Origin: Marisa cornuarietis
Lineage: Eukaryota > Mollusca > Gastropoda > Architaenioglossa > Ampullariidae
Direction of reading: 5' to 3'
Assembly (NCBI GenBank): GCA_004794655.1
Contig: SMMW01000619.1
Coordinates: 1,426,001-1,490,000, forward strand
DNA: 64,000 nucleotides
In this document: one piece after another, positions 11,907 to 21,499 of the stretch
How positions within the stretch are numbered: the stretch's first letter is position 1
Layout of the letters: every line of letters starts with the position of its first letter
Program-made: the position numbers and the translations under genes
The notes under the pieces: generated by a model
The model's database searches: none
Seen by the model: the letters and a program-made list of their open reading frames with translations, nothing else
Told to the model about the DNA's origin: nothing

Positions 11907-14900
11907 GATCGGGATCTTCTGATTAGTGTGGTGGGAGCTGTAAAGAATGATAAGTTTCAGCGAGTTACTTCTGCAGGCTGCCGGTGCTGATGTGTGGACA
12001 TTAAGCATTCTTACATCTTTTCTCGCTGTTTTCTTCGCCGGCGCCATAGGAGGAAAAACAGGAAAATACAGGCGAGGATGATACCAGCAACTGTCAGCGC
12101 CACTATCATGACTGTACTCGTCTCCACACCCCCTTCAGGGCCAGCCCTGCCAACGTCTGCTAGTTCTGGAAACACATACACTGTCTGTAAGCACGTACAC
12201 GCAAGCTGTACACACAAAACAGATTGCATGCATGTAAACAAAAACAACAACAACAAAAACAAAAACAAAAAACAATAATCGCATAGACATTGTAAATGGT
12301 GGCGATGAGAGGATCTGAAATTTTTTTACGCTCTATTGCTATATCATTATTTATATCTCTGCTTAGAGAAAGACAGAAGGAATCGAATCTTGAACAATGT
12401 GTAGTCTGCTGTTGTTCCTTTGGGGACATCCGTGAGAACATGTTCTTTATTTATGTCTGTTGAATGTCAAGTGTTGCAGTCGAGGAATCGTAGCCATTTA
12501 TTGGGAATGTTGAAAGCTTCTCTTGCTTGATTGAGGTCTAACGTGCCAGAGAGCTCTCCAGCAGCTGGCCCCAGCGTCTCCACGAAAGATACAATGCCCC
12601 CTACTTCCTGCCACTTGAAGAGCGCGAAGCCATCACGACTGCAAGGCGCATGCGCGGAGCTACTCTTGCTTCACTGCACCTGTTGAACACTCGCAGGCTG
12701 ACGTCGCGTCTCGGGATTTCCGCGCCCTCGAGATCTCGTGACAAGACGCGAGAAGACGAGGTAAATGGAATGCAGCAGAGTGGACTAGAGATCTACCCTA
12801 ACTTGCATACCATGTTTTGACCTGTGCTTGGTGACCATTGACACGAGGACCATTGCTGGGTATATGAGGGCGAGAAGCTCTGCCTGGCCTTCTCTTCTAA
12901 AAATATCAGACACACAAATGTCCAAGGACGTTCATGCTAGTAACATACCTGTCATTATGTTTCTAACAGTCAAATGTCCAAGAAAGTTAATAGTAGATAA
13001 CTGAAAAGTCTTGGAAATTATTCGCCAACAAATGTTCGCCTTTTGTGTTGATGACATCAATTCATGCAGTGACATTTGTGTTGACAATACCGACATGTGT
13101 TGTTTACTGTGGATGGAATCAACACAAGAAGGATCCTTTGTGTTGATGGTATCGCAGCTACAGACATTTTTTCGGGTCTCTGCTTAGACACAAACACATT
13201 CAGGAGTAAAATATGCAATCCTTTCATTCTCAAGTAATATATATCTCTCTCTCCTTCTCTTTTTATATCTTGTTCTGTCTCTTCTTTCTTTCTGCCTCTC
13301 TCTGGTGATCACATTCTTTCCCTCTTGTCCTGTTTTTTTTTTCTTTCTTTCTCGCGCCTGTTTCAGAAAGATCACTGGGTACTGTCATAAACTAATAAAC
13401 TAGGACAAGTAAAAGTTTAAATGCATTCGTTATGAAAAGTGTGTTTCTGCTCCTTGGTGGTTATTTCTCTGTTAGCGCGTACTGCACCTGCCCGAAGCTA
13501 AAACAAATACTCAACAGTAAACATCCCTCACCAAGTGGTTATATTTTTTCTGTTGATACACTGTACAAACATGTCAAAATGCACACATAGAATTTCTTCA
13601 CCCTGCACACAAGGACACAAAGCATCTTCTGTCAGAAGCAGTGAGTAGATAATTTTATATCCTCTAGTTTCCTGAAGTCTTGTACCTTCAAGATGTCCCT
13701 TCCTCCTCCCCCCCACGTGTCTTGCTAACATTACGATTAGCACTAGTGCAGGGTTAGCACACGTTTCTGGGTTACACCATCGGACACCATTCCAGCCCAG
13801 ACATGGGGCAGACAACTGTCACTGACAAACGGGTACCTGTCGTCCCGCTGTTGGGTGGAGGAATAAAGCGAGGGCTTGCTGAGGTCGAACGGACATCCGG
13901 GGCGGGAGGTGGGCCCGGGACTGAGACAGCTTTGAGTTCAAGAGAAGGAGAAACATTAATCACCACATCTTCCAGGCATTGACTTCCTTCTATAAACTCG
14001 TTCTAGCAACTCACGGCTGAAGATGGCACGTGACATGTAAGTTCTTTAAATAACTTAGCTAATAAACATGCTTTCACCTGAGGACAGAACTGAACCTATA
14101 CTTACCGACAGGGGGGATTTATTTGCTACTACCTATACATAACAATATTACCACACTTTCTTCAAAACTGACTTTTTTCTAGTTGCATTGCCTCACACTA
14201 TGTATAAAACCTGTCTTGTATGTGGCTGGCAAGCTTCAGCGACTATTTATAGACTACAGGTAAACATCTAGGGTATTATACGATGCTAATAAATACAAAC
14301 TTGCAATACTTCAGTTTATTTGAGGGGTCTAAGTGCAACATCTCAAATTCTTCTGGATACGAAACTACCTAGTGAGTATAGATATTTAGCCACGGGGACT
14401 CAAGACAAAATTTTAAACAAATAATAATACAATAGTTTTCATAAAATTCACTCTGGTTTGTCACTCTGGTGCCTTCGTGACAAACATGTCTCACCATCAT
14501 TGCCAACATTTGCAGGTGTTGAGGTTTTCGTCAAGTCCACCAGGTAGCGAATGATCTCTTCCCATGTGGTCGTGGGCTGCAGCCTAGATGTCGTCCATAT
14601 CGGCGGCACGGTCGTCGGCAGCCTTGATGATGTTGTTGCTGCTAACCAAGAAACAGCCGAGTGCGTGGTGGTTGTCATGGGCAACATGGTAGTGAGGGCT
14701 GACACTTCTGTGTGCGCCACCGGCGGATTGAAGGTCGTGTTGTCCGTTGTTGTGGGCGGGGCGGTGCTGAGTGTGGTCGACGTTGTTGTCGGCTGCATGA
14801 TGACGTCAGGCAAGACACGGGCCGTGGTGTTGTCTGATCTGGGAGGGGAGGCTGTCGTCTGCTGCGGTGGAAGCAGGTTGTGACGTCTAAGACCTCGAGA

Positions 14901-16505
14901 AAAGAAGAAAAACATCCCGACCAGTTGACGCCTATGTCACCAACAGCAAGCAGGATCACGAAAACAGCCATCAGTCAAAATTATTATTTTCTTTTAGCAC
15001 TAACTACGTCTAGGACATTAAAAGATTCAATATATTGAGAGACAATAAACTTGTTTGTTTGCAGCTCAGATGCAAATTTTAAAACGCAACATTTTTCAGG
15101 ACATTTTCCACGAATATCTTCACTTTGTTTACATCGTACTCCTTTCAGAAACTAGCTGTATAATTTCGATCTACATCTGATACCACATTTATTTAACATA
15201 ATAACACATGTTCTACCTAATCTTTTAGTATTTTTACTCACAGTTGTGGAAACGAGATCGCTGCGCACCCTCGGTGTCAAGGTGAGGCAGGTAGTAGGAC
15301 TTTGATGTGTCGGCCGCCAGCTCCCCGGCGCAAACTAAGGGAGCGCACCTGCTGCAGACCTGGTTGTTTGCCCTTGGTGGTACGCCAGCCTCCATCATCT
15401 GCTCCATCATCTCCTGCATCTCCTCACCCATGCCTCCCAGCGCCATCAGGCCTCCCTGCCCCATGCTGGACAGACTCCACCCCATCCACCCTGACAGCAT
15501 GATGTCACGAAGGCGGCAGACGAGATCTCGGGTACCGCTGTAAATACAGGAATACCCTGAAAAGCAAAACGGAAAGAGTTAAGAACAATCAAAGGCTGGC
15601 GATGGAATCCGACAGGTAAAAGTGAAAACTTTTACTGTAATGAAACATAATATCTCCCTGAGTGCGATATCTATCGAGGGTCTACGGGAGCGCATAATGT
15701 ATAGCCTTGGGAATGAAGGCTATCATGGTTTCGAGGTTAAAGTACCCTTATGTCCGTGTTATGAGTTCAAATTAGCCTCCATTACTCCCCTTGACATAGT
15801 GTGTAGAAGCAGGTGAGGGAGTGACACACTCACGCTTCATGTCAGCCGGCGTGACGAAAGTAAAGTCAAAGGCGTGGCCGCTAGCATCACTCGGCAGGTA
15901 GACGCTCGGGTACCTCAGTGCGCAAAGCCGGCGGCTACTCGTGCACAGACACTGATCAAAACTAAACACGCATGCACGCACACATGCAATCATAGAAGTG
16001 CACGTGAACCCACGCACATGCACACGTACACGCGCGCGCATATATCAGCACATGCGCCAACAAACAAAACAAGGTAAGAACAATCAGACCTGATGATAGC
16101 AATGCTTCGATTTTAATTTACAAACAATACTGCAACAGATTTCATTCAGTCTCATGCTTGTATTCAACTATTCAATGAAGCAAAGAGTATATAAAAGGTA
16201 ACTATGGTAGACATGAAGATTTCTTACATTTTTAAGACAGCTGGAAAATTCAGACTTGTGTTTGTTGATGATGTCGTTGGTGCTGTCGAGCATCTTTGCT
16301 GACGTATTACACAGCAGGTGGTGGCCAACATACTGGACATCTTGGCCCCTGCAAGAAGAAAGGGCGCTTTGACTGAAGCATCAAGTTTACCATCTGCCTC
16401 AAAAATTTCTTTGGTGAAAGTGATGCTAAACCTTTCAACTTTAGTTGTCTTCTTGTGTTGGAGAGGTAAGCTTAGAGAAGAAGCTACTTGTATGTGATCA
16501 TTAGC

Positions 16506-16590
<85 letters not shown>

Positions 16591-16720
16591 TTTGATTGCC
16601 AAATGGTGGCACAAACTTCACTGCCATGTGCCTCAAAGCCTGTTGGTTAGGACGGACACACCAAGTGTGTTGGTCATTAAAGATGTTGAGCCAGTAGACA
16701 ACAGAAGCCAACTGAACTGT

Positions 16721-16790
<70 letters not shown>

Positions 16791-19046
16791 ACATGCAGTG
16801 CAAATGCTCACTGGGAAACTCAGCTTACAATAGCCAGAATCAGATCATGACATAATTGCCAAACGTACCAACGGTCATTTGCAGCAGCTGCTGAAATTCT
16901 CCGAATTCTTGGGGTAAACCTGAACATACAAAAACGTGATCAGATTGTGAAAGAGAGAGATACACCTGCACCTGAAATGAAACAGAATTATTAGAAATCT
17001 AGTTGAAATTTGTTGTGATTAGAATATTGCATGAAATGAAAACATGGCAGATACCAGGAGCATTGGGAACTATATTTTGACCTGCTACCGTCGACCTTTC
17101 CCAAGAGTGGAGAGTATGGGTTAAATAGCAAGATGCAAATTTCTCACAAGTCCCTTGGACTGACATCATCCTGGCTTTACTGGGTTTTTTTTTCTCAAAA
17201 TGTGAATTTTGAGAAACCGTTTACTCTTTTTCACAGCTCTCTGTCTCAACCACTGTTTATCGGAATATCTTTGCTTTCTTCGCTTCTTTCTGTTTTCCTT
17301 TTTAAAATTTGTTTTCGGGTGTTTTTTGTTTTTGTTTTTGTTTTTTCTTTTGTCTTTTTAAAGATTAGTCTCATGCTAAAATCCCGAATTTTACTCAAGA
17401 TTGTCAGTTGACGTGGAGTTGAGATGTTCTGGTTCGGAAACATGTAAACGGATTATTTTCTAAAAATTTTAAATTATGTGTTGGCAACATTGCCATGCTT
17501 TTCCTGTTTATTGATAAATAAACGTGTTTGCTTTCTTTCGCATTTTTTCTTTTATATTTAATTCTTTCTGCTTTCTCCTTCTCTTCATTTTCTTCACCTT
17601 ATATCTCGTTGTCTACTTTAGATTTTCTTCTTTTTTAACTTTTGTTTGTTTTTGTTTATTTATTTATTTATTTTACATTTTTGTTTAGCATGGCATAGCA
17701 CGCTACCCACTCTATTCTTCTGAGGAGACAGCTACCATAATCATGTATTTTAAATGCAAATAATTCCACAGACTCGCTCTACGACTTGAGAACACCCGAC
17801 TAACAATAGAATTTACCTTTGCTTGGGTATCGTCCAGACTACAATAAGTTACCGTGGGTAGTGCACATTATCGATGTAACCGAGCATGACAGTTATATTC
17901 CTACCCTTGATTGTTGCTTCTTTTGCCTACCATAGTGATATGTGCCACAACATCTTTCCATTGGTATGTGTGTTGTACATCTGGGAGCTAGCTCTGTGTC
18001 CTTTGTCTCTCTAGGGACACACAGTGCAATCGTAATCATTGTTGAGAATGGCGGCCAGTGAGTCAGGACGATCTCAACCCAACAAAGTCCAGGCATCATG
18101 GACAATTTACCTACTGCCGATATTTCCCCAATCTCCATCGGTGAAACGTTTGTGCTTTGTGTGCCCGCAATGTTTGGAGCAATGTTTCTGTTAATGACCA
18201 TGTTCCACCCAATGTTTCTGTTAATGACCATGTTCCACCCAATGTTTCTGTTAATGACCATGTTCCACCCAATGTCTCTGTTAATAACCATGATCCACCC
18301 AATGTCTCTAATGACCATGTTCCACCCAATGTTTCTGTTAATGACCATGTTCCATCCAATGTCTCTCATGACCATGTTCCACCCAATGTCTCTGTTAATA
18401 ACCATGTTCCACCCAATGTTTCTAATGACCATGTTCCACCCAATGTTTCTGTTAATAACCATGTTCCACCCAATGTCTCTGATGACCATGTTCTACCCAA
18501 TGTCTCTGATGACCATGTTCCACCCAATGTCTCTGATGACCATGTTCTACCCAATGTCTCTGATGACCATGTTCCACCCAATGTCTCTGATGACCATGTT
18601 CGGACCAGTGTTTCTGGCAATGTTATTCGGGGTGTTGTCGGCTATGTTAAAATCTAGAGTAGGGTGCAGGGATAATGAGGCGTATCCGTGGACATTTGTG
18701 ATGTCTCAGCTTTGACAGGTATGTGATGGTGTTTGTCGGTATCTCGAGAACAGAGGTGCATTATTCAGTCAGCCTTTGGAAATAGTCTTCTGAACCGAGG
18801 TCAACCAAATCTTTTGAAAAAAAGACAACAGATGATGACGATGACGATGACGACGACGACGACGACGACGATGATGATGATGATGATGATGAGGAGGAGG
18901 AGGAGGCTTTCAAGCATTATTAACGGCAGCAAAAAGTCTTCTTCCTTGAACATACAATACGGTGATAGTAGTGTAGTGTAACATGTTTTATTACCTGTAT
19001 GTAGAAGAGGGAGAAGAAGCAAGAGGTGTAGGTGTGCCGCCATCAT
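10256..19046 (-). CDS. Unrecognised type I receptor-like protein with mucin stalk and phosphotyrosine-type tail
   Basis: Exons in transcript order: 19046-18995, 16919-16869, 16340-16228, 15951-15834, 15556-15242, 14893-14495, 13929-13837, 12165-12015, 11260-10256. All joins except the last keep phase across GT-AG introns. Exons 5-8 all begin with two bases that complete a codon begun in the previous exon. Product order: signal peptide 1-18, Cys-containing ectodomain about 19-216, Thr/Ser/Pro stalk about 217-380, TM about 399-421 with RRRRKQREK after it, tail of about 335 residues ending at TAG. Total is about 765-780 residues. Exon 8 ends in phase 2 but the tail exon is open only in phase 0, so an exon is missing (see 11898-11937). 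I recognise no family. By architecture it is a surface receptor or scaffold that docks SH2/PTB proteins; that role is inferred. Longer N-terminus possible: an in-frame ATG lies at 19079. Confidence 0.8.
11853..11902. repeat. (CA)25 microsatellite
   Basis: Uninterrupted CA on the + strand (TG on the transcript strand of the receptor-like gene), inside its last intron and adjacent to a possible microexon. Confidence 0.95.
11898..11937 (-). CDS. Possible microexon of receptor-like gene, donor inside a TG microsatellite
   Basis: After the acceptor ATCATTCTTTACAG the - strand reads SHHTNQKIPITL and runs straight into (TG)n. If the donor falls two repeat units into the array (exon of 40 nt), the phase-2 end of exon 8 is carried to phase 0, which the tail exon needs. 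Other repeat registers give the wrong phase. The phase arithmetic fits, but the site choice is speculative. Confidence 0.3.
12015..12165 (-). CDS. Exon 8 of receptor-like gene: transmembrane helix
   Basis: Acceptor TATGTGTTTCCAG. It encodes a juxtamembrane stretch, then the helix VMIVALTVAGIILACIFLFF with LLW, then RRRRKQREK as a strong inside-positive stop-transfer. The donor AAGAT before GTAAGA is good and leaves phase 2. Confidence 0.8.
12542..12820 (+). other. Open 92-codon frame inside an intron, antisense
   Basis: A GC-rich frame with no early ATG reads SSSWPQRLHERYNAPYFLPL, then EEREAITTARRMRGATLASL and on to a TGA. Base composition differs sharply from the flanking AT-rich intron of the receptor-like gene. 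It could be a retroposed gene fragment or chance. No family is recognised. Confidence 0.25.
13837..13929 (-). CDS. Exon 7 of receptor-like gene: Pro-rich stalk extension
   Basis: 93 nt, phase 1 at both ends, encoding VSVPGPPPAPDVRSTSASPR and FIPPPNSGTT. It continues the stalk. An alternative acceptor nine bases further in (CTCAG) would drop three residues without a frame change. Being symmetric, the exon may be optional. Confidence 0.65.
14495..14893 (-). CDS. Exon 6 of receptor-like gene: mucin-like stalk
   Basis: This is a 133-codon exon dominated by Thr, Ser and Pro, for example MQPTTTSTTLSTAPPTTTDN. It has several NTT sequons and no Cys apart from the split codon at its start. Such stretches are normally heavily O-glycosylated and hold a ligand-binding head away from the membrane. 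Acceptor TTCTTTTCTCGAG, donor GTGAGA; phase 1 at both ends. The complementary strand is open for 110 codons, an artefact of the ACN/GTN codon bias. Confidence 0.75.
15242..15556 (-). CDS. Exon 5 of receptor-like gene: Cys and Met/Gly-rich ectodomain
   Basis: It encodes YSCIYSGTRDLVCRLRDIML, then a Met/Gly-rich run (SMGQGGLMALGGMGEEMQEM), then CSRCAPLVCAGE and HNC. It has seven Cys including the split codon at its 3' end. The acceptor follows TTTTGCTTTTCAG; the donor is GTGAGT. The MEEMMEQMMEAG-like stretch is low-complexity and probably helical. It is unusual for an extracellular segment. Confidence 0.75.
15834..15951 (-). CDS. Exon 4 of receptor-like gene: Cys-rich ectodomain
   Basis: Starts in phase 0 after TTGATCAG and ends AAGC before GTGAGT. 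It encodes CLCTSSRRLCALRYPSVYLP and on through DFTFVTPADMK. It has three Cys and joins exon 3, whose last residues are CLKN, to give a dense Cys cluster. No known domain is recognised. Confidence 0.7.
16228..16340 (-). CDS. Exon 3 of receptor-like gene: Cys-containing ectodomain
   Basis: It encodes VQYVGHHLLCNTSAKMLDST and onward to FSSCLKN, with two Cys and one N-glycosylation sequon (NTS). The donor is GTAAGA. The polypyrimidine tract leads to a first AG at 16350-16349, but that start is out of phase with exon 2. The AG eight bases later (16342-16341) restores the frame by making Asp35. Either the second AG is used or a small exon is missing upstream. Confidence 0.65.
16508..16588. repeat. 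(TCAA)n tetranucleotide array
   Basis: About 20 perfect copies in intron 2 of the receptor-like gene. Confidence 0.95.
16721..16790. repeat. (GTTA)17 tetranucleotide array
   Basis: Perfect copies in the same intron as the TCAA array. On the transcript strand the unit reads CTAAC over and over, which matches the metazoan branch-point consensus. Confidence 0.95.
16869..16919 (-). CDS. Exon 2 of receptor-like gene (51 nt)
   Basis: Acceptor TGTATGTTCAG, donor GTTG before GTACGT. It encodes LPQEFGEFQQLLQMTV, a short amphipathic stretch right after the signal peptide. It starts and ends in phase 1, so it could be skipped without changing frame. It is too short for an ORF scan; it was found by splice signals and phase. 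Confidence 0.6.
18177..18606. repeat. 27/30-bp minisatellite in intron 1 of the receptor-like gene
   Basis: About 15 copies of AATGTTTCTGTTAATGACCA plus TGTTCCACCC (30 bp), and a 27-bp form lacking one codon-sized TTA/GTT piece. Unit lengths are multiples of three, so frames on both strands stay open for up to 200 codons. These ORFs are by-products of the repeat; I do not call them genes. Confidence 0.9.
18831..18906. repeat. GAY/GAG trinucleotide array
   Basis: Runs of GATGAC, then GAC, GAT and GAG triplets, about 75 bp, in intron 1 of the receptor-like gene just downstream of its signal-peptide exon. Confidence 0.9.
18995..19046 (-). CDS. Exon 1 of receptor-like gene: signal peptide
   Basis: Two consecutive ATG codons at 19046 and 19043 open MMAAHLHLLLLLPLLHTG, a textbook hydrophobic signal peptide. 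The exon ends CATACAG before GTAATA, in phase 1. The next exon supplies GT to make Gly18, and the mature protein may start close to that join. An upstream in-frame ATG at 19079 would add a polar 11-residue leader, which is less likely for a signal peptide. Confidence 0.75.
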
Positions 19047-19962
19047 AGTTGAGCCCTCCCTCGCCACTGTCGTTTCCACTCACGTCTTCTTTTTTTCACA
19101 ACCTTTTCATTTATCCGGAAGACAAAGACGGAGCACTTCAAAATAGTTCTTTAAACTATGTTTACTGTTTTCCTGTATCAAGTAAGCATCTAAGTCTGGT
19201 CTAGAAACTTCCCCCGCCCCAGCCCTCAGGTGGGCAAATTTCGATATCCCGCAGGACTTGTTTTCAGACAGGTAGAATACACATCAAAAAGATCCTGTGT
19301 GAACAATTACACCTCCATGCTGACAGCTAACGGTGTCTGCGCTGTGGCGCCCTCTGCCATGACTTTACCGCCAGGGGGATGATGGGGCTACTCTTCCTCT
19401 CGCACGTGACCTCCTCCAGTTAGTGTGACCCTGGCTTGGCTCACTTCTGCCAGGGGTAATGCTGTCTGTGTGTAGTCGTGACAGGAGAACACTGTGTGCT
19501 GGGTGCTTGCTTGGCTTTAACATGGTTTCACCTCACAGATGCACGTGACAGGCGCTTCAAGGCCGTCTCCGCAGTCTTCATGTCAAGTCTGGTTCACTTC
19601 TTCACTTTAGTCAGCGAGGTCCTGCGGGTCCTGCTGCCATACTTGTCTCGCAGTTTGTTGCACAAACCACGTTAAAATCATCCTCATCATCATCTAGATG
19701 AAGAAAGTAACTATGGGCGAGGAAAAGAAAGGATTTAAAAAGAGAAAAGAAGAGCGAGGAAGAAGAATAACGAAGAAGCACGAAGAACTGAGCATTAGCA
19801 CCAAGCCTGAAATAAGACCATACCATTAAAGTAAAAGCAAAGGTAGATATTTTATCAAACATTTTTTTTAAATATCACCAGATGAGTAAAGTAACAAAAA
19901 AGGTTTACCTCCAAACTGTAAAGCTGTTTTGGTTATTCTTCTACTGGGACTGATCGTCCTTT

Positions 19963-20132
19963 CAACGATGAAGCTCTTTCTTGCACCGACACACTTTGGA
20001 TGTGAAACACATGGAGTAGTTCTTCAGACTGTCGTCGACATCACATCCTCTGATGACGATGTCTTCTCTCAATTCATGCAGCACCACGTTCTTTGACTCC
20101 GGTCTTGTGTCGCTGCATCCTGTCCAAATAAA
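19963..20132 (-). CDS. Unassigned Cys-containing exon candidate
   Basis: After the acceptor TTATTTGGACAG the - strand reads CSDTRPESKNVVLHELREDI, VIRGCDVDDSLKNYSMCFTS, KVCRCKKELHR, then TGA. Five Cys in 56 codons and charged surface residues look like a secreted domain end. No upstream exon in phase 1 was found. It lies 0.9 kb upstream of the receptor-like gene on the same strand. It may be a terminal exon of a neighbour, or chance. Confidence 0.3.
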
Positions 20133-20670
20133 CAAACAAACACCTGCTGGCAAAGACCTGTTATCTCTCACCACCACAAAAACTTTCATGATTCACAGTT
20201 TTGAAGACTTGTAACAACACTTTTCTCCTCATTTTTTTAAAAAACAAATTATAATTTTAAATTGTTCTTGCTGTATTCTGCATTATACATGCGCATCGCA
20301 TTCTCGATCGAAAAACTAATAGTGACTGGAAATAAAACCTCATAAAAACTAAAAATAATAAGAAAAAAGAAATAAGCCTTTTAAAAACAATAGAAAGCAA
20401 AGGCCATTAGAAGGTAAAACATGTGAAACAAACTGATTATGAAAGGATTTTTACTTTCATCTAGAGGGTTAGTCATGTATCGTGCGATGGATTGCAGGAA
20501 AGATTTTCTTTCAGACCTCGTCGAGTGGATGTGTTTGATGGAATATTGGTGTCTGTCTTCACCGCCACCAATATTTGTAAGTCGTCCATATCAAGATCGT
20601 TCATCTGCTCAAAGCGACCTTCTTTGCCATTGATTTTTTGTTTGTCCTTTTTGCCCTGTTATTATTAAGT

Positions 20671-21178
20671 TGCCCTTTAGTGTAGTGTATAGCTGTCCTT
20701 TAGTAATAGTTTATAGCTGTCCTTTAGTGATAGTGTATAGTTGTCCTTTAGTGACAGTATATAGCTGTCTTTTAGTTGCAGCTTAAAGTTGTCCTTTAGT
20801 GACAGTGTATAGTTGTCCTTTAGTGATAGTTTATAGCTGTCCTTTAGTGACAGTGTATAGTTGTCCTTTAGTGACAGTGTATAGTTGTCCTTTAGTGACA
20901 GTGTATAGCTGTCTTTTAGTTGCAGTTTTAAGTTGTCCTTTAGTGACAGTGTATAGTTGTCCTTTAGTGATAGTTTATAGCTGTCCTTTAGTGACAGTGT
21001 ATAGTTGTCCTTTAGTGACAGTGTATAGTTGTCCTTTAGTGACAGTGTATAGTTGTCCTTTAGTGACAGTGTATAGCTGTCTTTTAGTTGCAGTTTAAAG
21101 TTGTCCTTTAGTGACACTTTAAAGTTGTCCTTTAGTAGCAATTTAAATTGTCCTTTGGTTGCTGTTGTTAAGTTGCCG
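20671..21178. repeat. 24-bp minisatellite with 6-7-unit higher-order pattern
   Basis: About 21 copies of a 24-bp unit, + strand AGTTGTCCTTTAGTGACAGT plus GTAT. The variant GCTGTCTTTTAGTTGCAG recurs at 20764, 20908 and 21076, i.e. every 144 and 168 bp (6 and 7 units). Because 24 is a multiple of three, the - strand frame is open for 172 codons as an 8-residue repeat (LKDNYTLS). No start context or splice signal supports translation. Confidence 0.9.
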
Positions 21179-21440
21179 TCGATTGAGAGGATCAAGTGTA
21201 GTGGATGGTGGCGGATGTTGTGATGGATGTCGGGCCGTAGCTAGTGCAGGCTACACACCTGTGATGTAGTCGCTCGTGACAGCGGGATTGTCGCCTGACG
21301 TGGCTGATGACAAACGTCATGGCTGATGAGAATAAATCGACTCCCATGGGGGGGAGGGCAGTGGGTCTTAAAAAACCTCCAACATGAGTAACCGATGCAT
21401 CTGCGCACGCACTATAGCACGTGTGCCTTATGTAAATACG

Positions 21441-21447
21441 GTGTGTG

Positions 21448-21499
<52 letters not shown>
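21441..21499. repeat. (GT)n microsatellite
   Basis: Nearly pure GT with one GC interruption. Confidence 0.95.

Noticed and set aside
11902..11937. 36-nt microexon with donor at the first GT
   Set aside because: Leaves phase 2 and so does not repair the frame; only the 40-nt version does.
14551..14883. 110-codon + strand frame opposite the mucin exon
   Set aside because: Shadow of ACN/CCN codons on the - strand; the - strand frame has splice sites and phase continuity.
17893..18715. 200-codon frames on both strands (GWNMVINRNI / MFLLMTMFHP repeats)
   Set aside because: Produced by a minisatellite with units that are multiples of three; no splice or start support.
20677..21195. 172-codon LKDNYTLS repeat protein
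   Set aside because: Pure product of the 24-bp minisatellite.
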